Shown here: one piece after another, positions 7,707 to 17,712 of the stretch | Position numbering within the stretch: the first letter of the stretch is position 1 | How the letters are laid out: each line of letters begins with the position of its first letter | NCBI RefSeq assembly: GCF_009796745.1 | Contig: NZ_CP047024.1 | Location: forward strand, 1,550,001 to 1,614,000 | Direction of reading: 5' to 3' | Source of the DNA: Paraglaciecola sp. L1A13 | GTDB lineage: Bacteria > Pseudomonadota > Gammaproteobacteria > Enterobacterales > Alteromonadaceae | Length of the DNA stretch: 64,000 bases | The notes under the pieces: generated by a model | Seen by the model: only the letters and a program-made list of their open reading frames with translations | Databases searched by the model: none | Told to the model about the DNA's origin: nothing | Made by a program: the position numbers and the translations under genes

Positions 7707-8711
7707 CTAAAGCGCTGCGAGAGCATCTACGATAGCGGCAGTACCATCACGAAGCGGATCCACACAAGGTAGTGAAAATTGCTCACTTAACTGCTGACAA
7801 ATTGCTCGGCCCTCTTCTACACTGACCGCAGAGGTATTTACACTGATACCAGCGACAACTACGTTAGGGTTCGTAAGACGTGCGGCTTGCAAATTAAGTG
7901 CAATGGTTGTTTCAATGCTGGGAAAAGCTGTGTTGGGCAAACCACGCATGTGTGTGCGGTTCAGTGCATGGCAAATCACCAATGCATCGGGTTGAGAGCC
8001 ATGCAGTAAACCCAGACTTACACCCGCAAAAGCCGGGTGAGATAAAGAGCCTTGGCCTTCAATAATATCCCAATGATCTTCACTTGCGTCGGGCGATAGT
8101 GACTCTGCCGCACCAGAAATAAAATCAGCCACCACACAATCAATCGCAACACCTTCTCCAGCGACCAAAATGCCACATTGGCCGGTAGCGCGAAAATCAG
8201 CCGCAATGTTTTGATCGCGCATAGCTTGGTCAATGCTTAAGGAGGTGTACATTTTACCCACAGAGCAATCGGTGCCTACGGTCAATAGGCGTTTGCCCAT
8301 GCGTTTTCGGCCTGTGCCTGTATTAAATTGCGGGTTTGGGTGGCGTATATCCAGTAATTCGACATTGTATTGCTTGGCACAATGCACTAACTCTGGGTAA
8401 CTGGTCAGTTTTTGGTGCAGACCACTGACTATATGCATGCCTTTTTTGATAGCGAGTTCAATTAATGGAAGCCACTTTTTATCTAAAATCCCACCGCTAT
8501 TAGCGAAGCCTAAAACAAGACTTTTTGCTCCTTGTTTAGCGCCTTCTTCAATGCTCATTTTTGTTAGGCCAGTACTGACGGTGCAGCCTTCAACACTGAG
8601 CTCACCTACGCACAACTCTGGGCGCCAATGGGCGACACTTTGCGCCATTTTAATAGAAAGTGCATCGGTGGCATCACCAATAAATAGTAAGTAAGGAGCG
8701 TGAAGAACCAT
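7707..8711 (-). CDS. dgcN: DgcN-like D-glutamate N-acetyltransferase (DUF1611)
   Basis: A 334-residue DUF1611 protein. The family P-loop-like motif GTDCSVGKM is at residues 146-154, after a Rossmann-like N-terminal domain (YLLFIGDATDALS). DUF1611 proteins paired with an enolase-superfamily gene are the DgcN-DgcA system reported in marine Proteobacteria and haloarchaea, where DgcN acetylates D-glutamate. ATG at 8711 is preceded by AAAGG; an in-frame start at 8801 would add 30 residues without family match. dgcA starts 30 bases downstream, so the two are probably one operon. Substrate assignment rests on the gene pair and is not shown by the sequence alone. Confidence 0.75.
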   Translation of the reverse strand: MVLHAPYLLFIGDATDALSIKMAQSVAHWRPELCVGELSVEGCTVSTGLTKMSIEEGAKQGAKSLVLGFANSGGILDKKWLPLIELAIKKGMHIVSGLHQKLTSYPELVHCAKQYNVELLDIRHPNPQFNTGTGRKRMGKRLLTVGTDCSVGKMYTSLSIDQAMRDQNIAADFRATGQCGILVAGEGVAIDCVVADFISGAAESLSPDASEDHWDIIEGQGSLSHPAFAGVSLGLLHGSQPDALVICHALNRTHMRGLPNTAFPSIETTIALNLQAARLTNPNVVVAGISVNTSAVSVEEGRAICQQLSEQFSLPCVDPLRDGTAAIVDALAAL

Positions 8712-9241
8712 GAATATTACCTTTAAAAAGAGCGCATCGTGATTAGATATGCTGTAAATAAATAAAATGCACGCTCTAACAGAACGTACTGAATGTAGCA
8801 TATGCTAGCGCGGTAGCAGGGAAAATAAAATGACTAAGTATCGCAGGGGTATAACCTTAGGTTATGCGTTATTTTAACAGGCCTATTTCCGCCTATAAAA
8901 AGGATAAAAATCCCTGAAATGCTTTAATAACGGTCTGTTTTGCAAATGCACAGCATCAATTGATAAACCTGAAGTTGTTGCAAAAAAAGCAATAGCGGTG
9001 TCGTTAGTTAAATTGCCTATGCGGCACATTGCAACAACGTTCCCTTATTTATATATAGCCCAACGTGAAATTTGCTTTTAAAAGCGACTTTTTTGAGGCT
9101 AGCTCGCAGTGCTTATTTCATGCTAACGTGTGACTCATGACACCCATTTAGTTTACCTATGTGGCTGAGTTAGTTGTCTTTTTTAGCACGATGTTAAGCC
9201 CTTTATAATAATTAACCTTAATAAACAATACGGGAGAGCAT
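8712..9241. other. 530-base divergent intergenic region
   Basis: AT-rich gap between the dgcN start (minus) and the M20 gene start (plus). Apart from one good -10 box near 9204 I see no gene, repeat or RNA fold of note. The promoter of the dgcNA operon must lie in its left part. Confidence 0.5.
9182..9209 (+). promoter_or_regulatory. Candidate sigma-70 promoter of the M20 amidohydrolase
   Basis: A perfect TATAAT lies at 9204-9209, with a poor -35 match (TTTAGC, 9182-9187) 16 bases upstream. The gene start with GGGAGAG is 32 bases downstream. Confidence 0.4.
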
Positions 9242-10642
9242 ATGAAATTACCTCAAGTTTTGACTCGCAGTCATATCAGTCATGCCTGCAATACGAGCCG
9301 TCCGATAATGAAAAAAACGCTATTGAGTCTGTCGATGCTCAGTGCTGCATTACTTAGCAGTGCGTTATTAAGCACCAGTGCAAATGCTGACAGTGTCAGC
9401 GATAAGGTCAGTGCTGATATGCCCAAATTAATGGCGTTGTATAAAGACTTACATGCCCACCCTGAGCTAAGTGGTTTTGAAGTGAACACCGCAGCTAAAC
9501 TTGCCAAAAAAGCGCGTGATTTGGGTTTTGACGTAACTGAAAAAGTAGGCGGAACAGGGGTTGTTGCTGTCCTTAAAAATGGTCCCGGACCTGTGGTGAT
9601 GATACGCGCGGACATGGATGGCTTGCCTGTTATCGAGCAAACAGGTTTGGCATTTGCTTCAAAGGTACGGGCGACCACTGAAGACGGTATTGAATCAGGC
9701 GTTATGCATGCTTGTGGGCACGATACTCACATGACTAGTTGGGTGGGTACGGCTCAAGCCTTGACTGCAATGAAAGATAAATGGTCTGGCACCTTAGTGA
9801 TGATCTTGCAACCAGCAGAAGAGCGCGGTAAAGGCGCCCGTGATATGTTAGCTGATGGTCTATACGAACGTTTCCCTAAGCCTAATTATGCCTTAGCTTT
9901 TCATGACTCAGCAGGTTTACCTGCAGGTACGATTGGCTATACACCAGGATTCGCCCTAGCGAATGTAGATAGCGTCGATGTTCTTGTAAAAGGCAAGGGC
10001 GGCCATGGCGCTTACCCGCACACCACAAAAGATCCTATCGTATTAGCAAGCCGCATTGTCGGTGCGCTGCAAACGTTAGTCAGTCGTGAGACTGATCCAC
10101 AAGATTCTGCTGTGGTAACCGTGGGTAGCTTCCACGCGGGCGCTAAGCATAATATTATTTCTGATCAAGCGACCTTGTTACTTACTGTTCGTAGTTACTC
10201 AGACGAAACTCGTCAAAGGTTACTGGATGGTATTGCCCGTATCGCAAAAGGTGAAGCGATTGCAGCTGGTATACCTGAGAAATTGATGCCTGAAGTAACG
10301 ATTAAAGATGAATACACTCCGGCAACCTATAACACTATTGAGTTTACTCAGAAGATGGCGAATGTGTTTACCCAGCGCTTCGGTGAAAAGCGCGTAGTGG
10401 AAACTCCCGCCGTTATGGGGGGGGAAGATTTCGGTCGTTTTTACCGAGCAGATAAAAATATCGAGAGTTTGATTTTTTGGGTGGGTGGGGTGAAAGAAGC
10501 GGATTGGAAAGACGCCAAGCAAAATGGCACATCACTGCCGTCTTTGCATAGCCCTTATTGGGCCCCACAAGCGGATGCTGTGATCGAAACAGCAACTGAA
10601 GCGTTGACCACTGCTACCTTAAGCATTATGGCCAAAAAATAG
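9242..10642 (+). CDS. Secreted M20 family amidohydrolase
   Basis: A 466-residue M20D-type metallo-amidohydrolase. Metal-binding motifs are HACGHDTHMT (around residue 158) and PAEERGKG (around residue 196), with the dimerisation domain motif GKGGHGAYPH in the middle and GGEDFGRF near the end. The family removes acyl groups from amino acids or cleaves small peptides. A signal peptide (MKKTLLSLSMLSAALLSSAL, beginning at residue 23) predicts export. The start at 9242 has a good GGGAGAG site; a start at 9308 would give a shorter signal peptide but has no ribosome site. It lies divergent from dgcNA. The substrate is unknown. Confidence 0.83.
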   Translation: MKLPQVLTRSHISHACNTSRPIMKKTLLSLSMLSAALLSSALLSTSANADSVSDKVSADMPKLMALYKDLHAHPELSGFEVNTAAKLAKKARDLGFDVTEKVGGTGVVAVLKNGPGPVVMIRADMDGLPVIEQTGLAFASKVRATTEDGIESGVMHACGHDTHMTSWVGTAQALTAMKDKWSGTLVMILQPAEERGKGARDMLADGLYERFPKPNYALAFHDSAGLPAGTIGYTPGFALANVDSVDVLVKGKGGHGAYPHTTKDPIVLASRIVGALQTLVSRETDPQDSAVVTVGSFHAGAKHNIISDQATLLLTVRSYSDETRQRLLDGIARIAKGEAIAAGIPEKLMPEVTIKDEYTPATYNTIEFTQKMANVFTQRFGEKRVVETPAVMGGEDFGRFYRADKNIESLIFWVGGVKEADWKDAKQNGTSLPSLHSPYWAPQADAVIETATEALTTATLSIMAKK

Positions 10643-10691
10643 CGGCTGACGAGATTAGAACGTGCTAGTAGTAGTTAAGTGCGATAAGTAG

Positions 10692-10727
10692 AAAAGCCCC
10701 GTGAATAATATTATTCACGGGGCTTTT
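10692..10727. terminator. Bidirectional terminator (36-base perfect palindrome)
   Basis: AAAAGCCCCGTGAATAAT and its exact complement with no loop bases left over, ending in T-runs on both strands. It lies between two convergent genes, the M20 gene and the M3 peptidase. Confidence 0.9.
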
Positions 10728-10764
10728 TTATTCGTTTTGCTTTATTTTTGTAGCTTACAGACTT

Positions 10765-12903
10765 TTAGTCAACCAAACCACGACGCTTTAATAACGCATC
10801 AGTCGTAGGCTTGCTACCGCGAAAATCAATATAGTCTTGCATTAAGTCTTTACTATTACCCATGGACAAAACACTACTGCGGAACTTATCACCATTTTCT
10901 CGATTTAACCCGTCGTGCTGTGTCATATACGCAAATGCATCCGCGGCAAACACTTCAGTCCATAAGTATGCGTAATATCCGGCTGAGTAGCCACCGGCAA
11001 AGGCATGGCTAAAATAGGCTGACTTGTAACGAGGAGGAACGGGCGCGAAATCGATACCGTGTTTAGCCAACGCTTTTTTCTCAAAAGCTGCAACATCATC
11101 TATTTTGGTGTCTGGGGTGATTGAGTGCCACTCCATATCAATTAAAGCTGCGGCTAAATATTCAGTGGTATCGAAGCCCTGATTGAAGTGATGCGCTGCA
11201 AGAAGCTTATCGAGTAAAGCTTTAGGGATGGCTTCACCAGTTTGATAATGCTTAGCGTAGTTAGCGATCACTTCAGGGTTGATATCCCAGTCTTCGTTGA
11301 ACTGAGAAGGGAACTCGACAAAATCTCGGGCCGTAGCAGTGCCTGCCAAACTCGGGTACTTAACTTGCGAGAACAGACCATGAGCCGCATGGCCAAATTC
11401 GTGGAATAGTGTCGTGACTTCATCAAACGTGAGCAGAGTAGGCTGCCCAGCGGCTGGTTTAGGAATATTCAGTACGTTATATACCACAGGTTTTTGTTTA
11501 AGTAGTTCACTTTGCGTGACGAATTCGTCCATCCAAGCACCACCACCTTTGCCTTCGCGGGCATAAGGGTCAAAGTAGAATAAACCGATGCTGCTGCCGT
11601 CTTGGTTAAATACTTCGAATGCTTGCACGTCGTCGTGATAAACAGGCAAGTCTTTGCGTGCTTTAAACGTAATACCGTAAAGTTTTTGCATGGCAAAGAA
11701 CAAGCCATCGTGTAATACCCGGTCAAGCTCAAAATAAGGCTTAATTATATTTTCATCAAGGTCGTATTTTGCTTTACGCACCTTCTCAGAATAATAAGCC
11801 CAATCCCATGGCTGAACACTAAAATTTTCGCCATTTGCTGTAATTTGTTCTTGAATTGCCTGTGCTTCTACTTCGGCTTTGGCAACGGCTTTAGGGGCCA
11901 GATCGTCAAGAATGTCGTAAACAGCGGCGGGGGTCTTAGCCATTTGGTCTGCGGTTACATAAGCCGCCCATGTTGGGTAACCAAGTAATTGGGCTTTTTG
12001 AGCCCGCAACTGTGCGAGTTTGATAAGCACTGGGCCATTTGTACTCATGGCCCGCTGAGAAGAAGCCTGCCAGATTTTTTTACGCAAGCTTCTATTCTCC
12101 AAACTACCCAAAATCGGCTGACGAGTGGTGTTAACCAATGTAATTAGGTAGCCGTCTTTCCCCGCTTTTTTTGCTGCACTGGCAAGGCTAGCTATTTCGC
12201 TCTCAGATAAGCCAGCAAGCAGTGCTTTATCATTGACAACAATCGTATCGTTCTTAAACGATTTTAGGATATTTTGTGAAAACTCAGTGGCCAAAGTGGA
12301 AAGTTGGCCATTAATTTCCCGTACAGTCGCTTTATCTGCATCATTTAGCTTGGCGCCAGCGCGAACAAAGTTGTTGTAGTAGTGCTCAACTAAACGCTGA
12401 TCTAACGGGGTTAATGACGCTTTGTTTGCGCCGATCGTTTGAACTCGAGCAAATAAAGTGGGGTTAAGATAAATATTATCTTCATGAGCGGTTAACTTAG
12501 GACCCATGTCTGCTTCAATTCGTTGGTAATCGTCGTTTGAAATCACGCTGGCAAGGTTATAAAAAGTTTTACTTACTCTTGTTAGCAATTCACCAGATTT
12601 TTCCATGGCGACAATGGTGTTTTCGAACGTTGGGGCTAACGGATTATTGGTGATCACCGCTATTTGCGTATTGTGTTCGGCGATGCCTGCAGCAAAAGCA
12701 GGCTCATAATCGTCAATACTCAGCTTGTCGAATTGTGGAGCTTGGTAGGTTAGCGGGCTTTTCTTCATTAACACGTTGTTCGCGGCTGTCTGCATAGTTT
12801 TTACTTGCTTAGTATTTGTTTGCTCTTGATTAACGACATTGCTGGAACAGGCGCCTAAAACAAGGGTCGCACTGACGGCGGCGGCAATAATTGAAATACG
12901 CAT
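10765..12903 (-). CDS. dcp: M3 family peptidyl-dipeptidase (Dcp-like) lipoprotein
   Basis: A 712-residue zinc metallopeptidase of family M3. The active site HEFGHAAH is in the C-terminal third, within a stretch typical of Dcp/oligopeptidase A (LFHEFGHAAHGLFSQVKYPS). The sequence and length fit peptidyl-dipeptidase Dcp, which removes C-terminal dipeptides. Unlike E. coli Dcp, this copy begins with a lipoprotein signal: lipobox LGAC with Cys at residue 19. It is therefore probably an envelope lipoprotein that trims peptides in the periplasm. ATG at 12903 is chosen because GGAG lies before it; an in-frame start at 12948 would spoil the signal peptide. Confidence 0.86.
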   Translation of the reverse strand: MRISIIAAAVSATLVLGACSSNVVNQEQTNTKQVKTMQTAANNVLMKKSPLTYQAPQFDKLSIDDYEPAFAAGIAEHNTQIAVITNNPLAPTFENTIVAMEKSGELLTRVSKTFYNLASVISNDDYQRIEADMGPKLTAHEDNIYLNPTLFARVQTIGANKASLTPLDQRLVEHYYNNFVRAGAKLNDADKATVREINGQLSTLATEFSQNILKSFKNDTIVVNDKALLAGLSESEIASLASAAKKAGKDGYLITLVNTTRQPILGSLENRSLRKKIWQASSQRAMSTNGPVLIKLAQLRAQKAQLLGYPTWAAYVTADQMAKTPAAVYDILDDLAPKAVAKAEVEAQAIQEQITANGENFSVQPWDWAYYSEKVRKAKYDLDENIIKPYFELDRVLHDGLFFAMQKLYGITFKARKDLPVYHDDVQAFEVFNQDGSSIGLFYFDPYAREGKGGGAWMDEFVTQSELLKQKPVVYNVLNIPKPAAGQPTLLTFDEVTTLFHEFGHAAHGLFSQVKYPSLAGTATARDFVEFPSQFNEDWDINPEVIANYAKHYQTGEAIPKALLDKLLAAHHFNQGFDTTEYLAAALIDMEWHSITPDTKIDDVAAFEKKALAKHGIDFAPVPPRYKSAYFSHAFAGGYSAGYYAYLWTEVFAADAFAYMTQHDGLNRENGDKFRSSVLSMGNSKDLMQDYIDFRGSKPTTDALLKRRGLVD

Positions 12904-13323
12904 TATAACTCCATAAATTAGTGATACACCCAGCCCTAAAATGGGCAATAAAGGATAAGATGACAGGCATATAAGACCTGACTACTTTAACAAGCCTCCC
13001 ACGGTACTAACAATCCCACAATGGTGAGTAATTGAAGGCTTTGTCGTCAATAAGTCAGTTAATTTGCGAGTATTTGTAACAAGTATGTCTGAGCGTACAT
13101 ACTTCTTGTAAACTGAGCTGATATAGCGGTTTAGCCGAGCAATTTTCAAACGTGGTGAAACCACTATTGGCCAATATATTGGTTAGAGATAAAGGGCGGT
13201 TTCTAAGTGATTTTTGCACAGCTGCATTGCAGCATATAAAAATAGACTTTACTCTGTGCCGGTATTTTTCAACTAGAACCGATTTTATTCGCGTGAATCC
13301 ACCTCAGGACTAAATTTTTAAGT
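12904..13323. other. 420-base divergent intergenic region
   Basis: Gap between the M3 peptidase (minus) and the AEC transporter (plus). One 60-codon minus-strand frame (12982-13164) shows no ribosome site or protein-like features. No repeat or RNA structure was recognised. Confidence 0.5.
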
Positions 13324-14262
13324 ATGCCTATTGAATCATTACTGTTTGCAATTGACGTCACGCTTCCCATTAGTTTGTTGATCGTACTGGGGATCGTGTT
13401 TAAACGTATCCGCTGGATAAACGAAGAATTTGCCATTGTAGGTTCACGATTAGTATTTAACGTTACTTTGCCGTGCCTTTTATTTGTGAATATCGCTAAA
13501 ACTGATTTGAGTGTGACTACGCCTAGCTATTTATTGATTTTTGCCGCGATTGCTACCACTGGCATTTTTTTGATGTTTAATCTTTTGGCCTTAAACATTA
13601 AACAGCAAGAAACACGAGGTGCGTTTGCCCAAGGCGCATGTCGAGGCAATATGGCCATAATTGGTTTGGCCTTGTGTGTCAGTGCCTTTGGGGAGTCAGC
13701 TCAAGCGCTGGCTTCTATGTATTTAGCCGCCATTGTTATCTTGTATAATGTGTACTCAATTTTGACGCTTTATTATCACCAGTCGGCTACCGCTTCAACG
13801 AAGTTAGTCGCTTTAAGTGTATTGAAAAACCCGTTAGCTATTGCGATTGTATTAGCCATTATTGTGGCGCTTGTGCCGATTCAACTGCCAGAGTTACTGT
13901 ATGAATCGGGTAGCTATTTAGCACAGATGACCTTACCGCTGGCGTTACTTTGTGTGGGGGCTTCAATTCGATTACAAGAGTTTAAAGCATCAAAACTGCT
14001 ATATATCGCTATTGCTAGCAAGATAGTATTTATCCCGCTGGTAACGACGGTTATTGGCTATTTATGTGGTTTTAGAAATGAAGAACTGGGTGTGTTGTAT
14101 ATTATGATGGCAACGCCCACCGCGGCGGCTGCGTATCCTATGGTGCGAGCAATAGGCGGCGATCATCATCTAACCGCCGCGATTATTGCCGGTAGTACCT
14201 TGTTTTCAATGTTTAGCACCACCCTTGGGTTGTTTTTATTGCATTACCTAGGATGGGTTTAG
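13324..14262 (+). CDS. AEC family transporter (auxin-efflux-carrier type)
   Basis: A 312-residue inner-membrane protein with about ten hydrophobic segments arranged as two blocks of five around a soluble link (residues 148-160). Family features include GSRLVFNVTLPCLLFVNIAK near residue 40 and the C-terminal half PLALLCVGASIRL and MMATPTAAAAYPMV. AEC proteins export or import small organic acids or amino acids such as malate or malonate; the substrate here cannot be told. The ribosome site is weak (AGGA 13 bases upstream). It ends nine bases from the convergent DUF4202 gene. Confidence 0.85.
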   Translation: MPIESLLFAIDVTLPISLLIVLGIVFKRIRWINEEFAIVGSRLVFNVTLPCLLFVNIAKTDLSVTTPSYLLIFAAIATTGIFLMFNLLALNIKQQETRGAFAQGACRGNMAIIGLALCVSAFGESAQALASMYLAAIVILYNVYSILTLYYHQSATASTKLVALSVLKNPLAIAIVLAIIVALVPIQLPELLYESGSYLAQMTLPLALLCVGASIRLQEFKASKLLYIAIASKIVFIPLVTTVIGYLCGFRNEELGVLYIMMATPTAAAAYPMVRAIGGDHHLTAAIIAGSTLFSMFSTTLGLFLLHYLGWV

Positions 14263-14271
14263 ATTTACACC

Positions 14272-14874
14272 CTAAACTTGCACGGCTTTTAAAATCACAG
14301 GGGTTAATGATTCTGGTAGAGTAATTTTGCCCGCTAGGACGAATGCGTGGGCATCTTGTGACATTTTTGCCCAGGTTTTACGGATGATATCAATCCATTT
14401 CTGTTCTGTGTACTCAGGGTGTTTAGTGGCAAAATTCAGCATATAGTGCTCAATAAATACTAACCCAACCACATCTTCAAGTAGTTGGGTATCAGGGTTT
14501 GATTTGATGCCCACCTTGGCGACAGCATTTTTTGCTCGCTCAATATCTTGCTCATTAAAACCTGCTTGGGTCATAATGCTTGCGACCTTATCAGCATGAA
14601 AAATATAAAGATCGCTACGCCATTTATGATAGCCCTGTCGGTCCATTGGGTAAGCACTGCGTGGCGACTGCCAGCGTTGAATATGTTGACCGCGAATAGC
14701 CAATTTCACCACGTGATCAGCATCACTTCTATAACGTTCTAACATGTTGGACATGCGTAGACTATACAACAGCTCTTTGGGCCAATCTTTCCCTTCCGCT
14801 TGCTCAATATTAGGATCTTCACTGTTGGCGCTATCGATAAGATTTACAGCTTGTTCATAAGCGGCTTGGGTCAT
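14272..14874 (-). CDS. DUF4202 domain protein
   Basis: A 200-residue soluble protein that matches the DUF4202 family along its length: IEQAEGKDWPKELLYSLRMS near the start and the conserved RGQHIQRWQSPRSAYPMDR motif around residue 75. Histidines and aspartates in HIQRW, YHKW and FHADKV suggest an HD-like metal site, but the reaction is not known. ATG at 14874 has GGAG eight bases before it; a start at 14922 is not supported. No signal peptide. Confidence 0.8.
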   Translation of the reverse strand: MTQAAYEQAVNLIDSANSEDPNIEQAEGKDWPKELLYSLRMSNMLERYRSDADHVVKLAIRGQHIQRWQSPRSAYPMDRQGYHKWRSDLYIFHADKVASIMTQAGFNEQDIERAKNAVAKVGIKSNPDTQLLEDVVGLVFIEHYMLNFATKHPEYTEQKWIDIIRKTWAKMSQDAHAFVLAGKITLPESLTPVILKAVQV

Positions 14875-15033
14875 GGTGCTCTCCGAGAGGATTAAGTGGT
14901 GCAAAAATATGATGTTAACCAATATTTTAACCTGAACTGAACCACTTTGCGTACGGATTTTAGCAACGGCGCTTAATTAGTAAAAAGGCAGGGCAATTAT
15001 GCTGATTTTCAGTAACGTACTGCTTAACGAAAT

Positions 15034-15076
15034 AAAGCCAGGACTTACATGAATAGTGTATGTAATCCCTGGCCTT
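15034..15076 (-). terminator. Probable terminator after the S9 peptidase
   Basis: An imperfect inverted repeat (15034-15050 with 15059-15076, AAGCCAGG and CCTGGCCTT at the base) lies 57 bases past the S9 stop. On the minus strand it is followed only by a short T-rich run. Confidence 0.45.
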
Positions 15077-15132
15077 TAACGTGTCAAAAAACAGGATCAA
15101 AAATAAAGGTCAAACAATTGAGTGAGTTAAAT

Positions 15133-17307
15133 CTATTTAACCTTAATCCCCATATTATAAAGAGTGAAACCAAATATATCGGCGTACTCGTCTATGGTCT
15201 TGCTAATCGGTGTACCTGCACCGTGGCCGGCATTGGTTTCTATGCGGATCAGCATAGGATTCGTGCCAGTATGTTTGGCTTGTAACTCAGCGGCGAATTT
15301 AAAAGAGTGAGCAGGTACTACGCGATCATCATGGTCACCAGTGGTGATAAGTGTAGCAGGATAATCCACACCTTCTCGCACGTTTTGCACGGGCGAATAA
15401 TTCATCAAGTAATCGAACATTTCTTTACTGTCTTGTGCTGTGCCATAGTCATATGCCCAACCCGCGCCAGCAGTAAAGGTGTGATAACGCAACATATCTA
15501 AAACCCCTACCGCAGGCAATGCGACTTTAAATAAGTCTGGGCGCTGTAACATCGTTGCTGCAACTAACAAACCACCATTAGAGCCGCCACGAATCGCAAG
15601 ATAGTCTGGACTAGTGTAGTTTTGAGCAATTAAATATTCAGCCGCCGCGATAAAGTCATCAAATACATTTTGTTTTTGCAACTTAGTACCCGCATCGTGC
15701 CATGCTTTACCGTACTCGCCGCCACCCCGTAGATTAGGCACGGCATAAACTCCTCCTTGCTCTAACCATGCAGCGTTGGTGCTGCTAAAGGTAGGTTGCA
15801 AACTGATGTTGAAACCACCATAACCGTAAAGCATGGTCGGGTTAGTGCCATCAAGTTTAAGTCCTTTTTTATGGGTAATAATCATAGGCACTTTAGTACC
15901 ATCTTTTGATGTATAAAATACCTGTTGGGACTCGAAAGCATTGCTATCGAACTTCGCTTTCGATTTAAGATACACCGAAGACTCACCGCTTTTTACATCT
16001 AGGCTAAAGATGGTGCTGGGGGTCTTATAGTTGGTGAAACTGTAATATAGGACTTGTTGATCTTTTTTACCGTCGAAGCCACTGGCCGTGCCGACACCTG
16101 GTAATGATACTTCACGGATCAGTTTGCCGTTTTTGTCTAGCTGCTTGACGTTTGAAATAGCATCTACCATGTAGCTGGCAAAAATGTCTCCGCCACCGGT
16201 TGATACGTCCAATACGTTGTCAGTTTGAGCAATAAAGTCTTGCCAATTTTCAGGTTGGGGTTGGCTTGCGTCAACGGATACTACACGTTTATTTGGCGCA
16301 TCTAGATTCGTTACAAATAATAAAGTACTGCCCTCGTTATCGAGTAGGTGAGTATCTGAATCATTATTATCTAAAATGGTAATGAGCTGACTATCAGGCT
16401 GACTTAAGTCTTTTAAATAGAGTTTGTTGCCTGAGGTAGAAACAGCTGCACTTATCAGTAAATAACGGTTATCTTCAGTGACTTCACCAGATACATAACG
16501 ATTTTTTTGCTCGGATGTGCCACCAAACACTAAAATATCATCCGCTTGCTTATGGTCTAAACGGTGGAAATAAAGTTTATGTTGATCTGTTTTCGCCGAC
16601 AACTCGCTGCCTTGAGGTTTGTCATAACTGGAATAATAGAAGCCTTCATTACCTAGCCAAGATATGCCACTAAATTTGATGTCTTTTAATGTTGTAGTGA
16701 CATTTTGCATAGTTTCAACATCGATGGTTATCGCCTTACGCCAGTCGCTGCCACCTTCTGAGATCATATAGGTGACTAAACTGCCATCTTTCGAAAAATC
16801 TAATCCGGCTAATGAGGTGGTGCCATCTTCGCTAAAGGTGTTGGGGTCAATAAATACCTGGGCTTCACCGTCGCCTAATTGACGATAAAGTACGGCTTGG
16901 TTTTGTAAGCCGTCGTTTTTGAAAAAATAGGTGTACTTACCTTCCTTAAAAGGCGCGCTAACTTTTTCGTAATCAAGTAACACTTTTAAACGTTCTTTTA
17001 GCTTGTCGCGTGAGGGAACTTGGGCAAGATATGCTTGTGTTACTGCATTTTCACTTTTAACCCACTGTTCGGTTTCGCTGCTGGTATCGTCTTCTAACCA
17101 ACGATAAGGATCGGCTACTTGAGTCCCGAAATAGGTGTCGGTTACATCGTCTTTACGGGTTTTAGGATAAGAGATATTCATTTGTTGTAATTGATTACTC
17201 GCGATTGAGGTGTCACTTGCTAGTGATACATGAGTAGAAGAGTTGATAGTATTCGTACATCCCATCACAAGGGCACTGACGGTCACAGCTAATAATGTTA
17301 ATTTCAT
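15133..17307 (-). CDS. S9 family prolyl oligopeptidase, lipoprotein
   Basis: A 724-residue prolyl-oligopeptidase. The N-terminal beta-propeller begins after [19 protein letters not shown], the family entry motif. The C-terminal alpha/beta hydrolase domain has the nucleophile serine in GGSNGG (Ser576), with the Asp in [12 protein letters not shown] and the His in NAGHGAG completing the triad. The family cuts short peptides after proline. The N-terminus has a lipobox (VMGC, Cys17), so it is probably a lipoprotein of the envelope. It is one of several exported peptidases in this window, which suggests growth on peptides. Confidence 0.9.
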   Translation of the reverse strand: MKLTLLAVTVSALVMGCTNTINSSTHVSLASDTSIASNQLQQMNISYPKTRKDDVTDTYFGTQVADPYRWLEDDTSSETEQWVKSENAVTQAYLAQVPSRDKLKERLKVLLDYEKVSAPFKEGKYTYFFKNDGLQNQAVLYRQLGDGEAQVFIDPNTFSEDGTTSLAGLDFSKDGSLVTYMISEGGSDWRKAITIDVETMQNVTTTLKDIKFSGISWLGNEGFYYSSYDKPQGSELSAKTDQHKLYFHRLDHKQADDILVFGGTSEQKNRYVSGEVTEDNRYLLISAAVSTSGNKLYLKDLSQPDSQLITILDNNDSDTHLLDNEGSTLLFVTNLDAPNKRVVSVDASQPQPENWQDFIAQTDNVLDVSTGGGDIFASYMVDAISNVKQLDKNGKLIREVSLPGVGTASGFDGKKDQQVLYYSFTNYKTPSTIFSLDVKSGESSVYLKSKAKFDSNAFESQQVFYTSKDGTKVPMIITHKKGLKLDGTNPTMLYGYGGFNISLQPTFSSTNAAWLEQGGVYAVPNLRGGGEYGKAWHDAGTKLQKQNVFDDFIAAAEYLIAQNYTSPDYLAIRGGSNGGLLVAATMLQRPDLFKVALPAVGVLDMLRYHTFTAGAGWAYDYGTAQDSKEMFDYLMNYSPVQNVREGVDYPATLITTGDHDDRVVPAHSFKFAAELQAKHTGTNPMLIRIETNAGHGAGTPISKTIDEYADIFGFTLYNMGIKVK

Positions 17308-17712
17308 TTTTACCCTAATTATTGTCGTTTATTATTAAATTTTAGATACGTCTTTATCGCGTATTAAGTGTTGATAATACCTTATTCTTGTATGCGATGA
17401 AAAACGCGATAAGGTTAAAAAACATCTATAGATAATAATTATAGTTTATCAGTAGTTTTAGTAATGATTAGATAAAACAAGTGCTTATGTTAAAAAATAA
17501 CTGACATTGTTTAACAATTGTTTTACATTGAGTGCGCTTGGCGAGCTGAATGAGCCAAGCAGCGGCGGAAATGTCGAGGTAATAAAAGCACAATAAGAAG
17601 GCTCTTTTACCTCGACGCCTTTCTAGTCTGAATGCCAACAAGTTAATAGCGATCCTTGATGAATACATTTTCGTTTGCGGGGGGGTGTTAACCCAATTCG
17701 GAAGCATTTGTT
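17308..17712. other. 405-base divergent intergenic region
   Basis: AT-rich gap between the S9 peptidase and the GMC oxidoreductase. A minus-strand frame at 17468-17707 (79 codons) has no ribosome site and looks non-coding. Nothing else was recognised. Confidence 0.5.

Noticed and set aside
12982..13164. A 60-codon minus-strand frame upstream of the M3 peptidase
   Set aside because: Short, without a ribosome site; likely chance.
17468..17707. A 79-codon minus-strand frame in the gap before the GMC gene
   Set aside because: No ribosome site, no recognised pattern, and composition like non-coding sequence.
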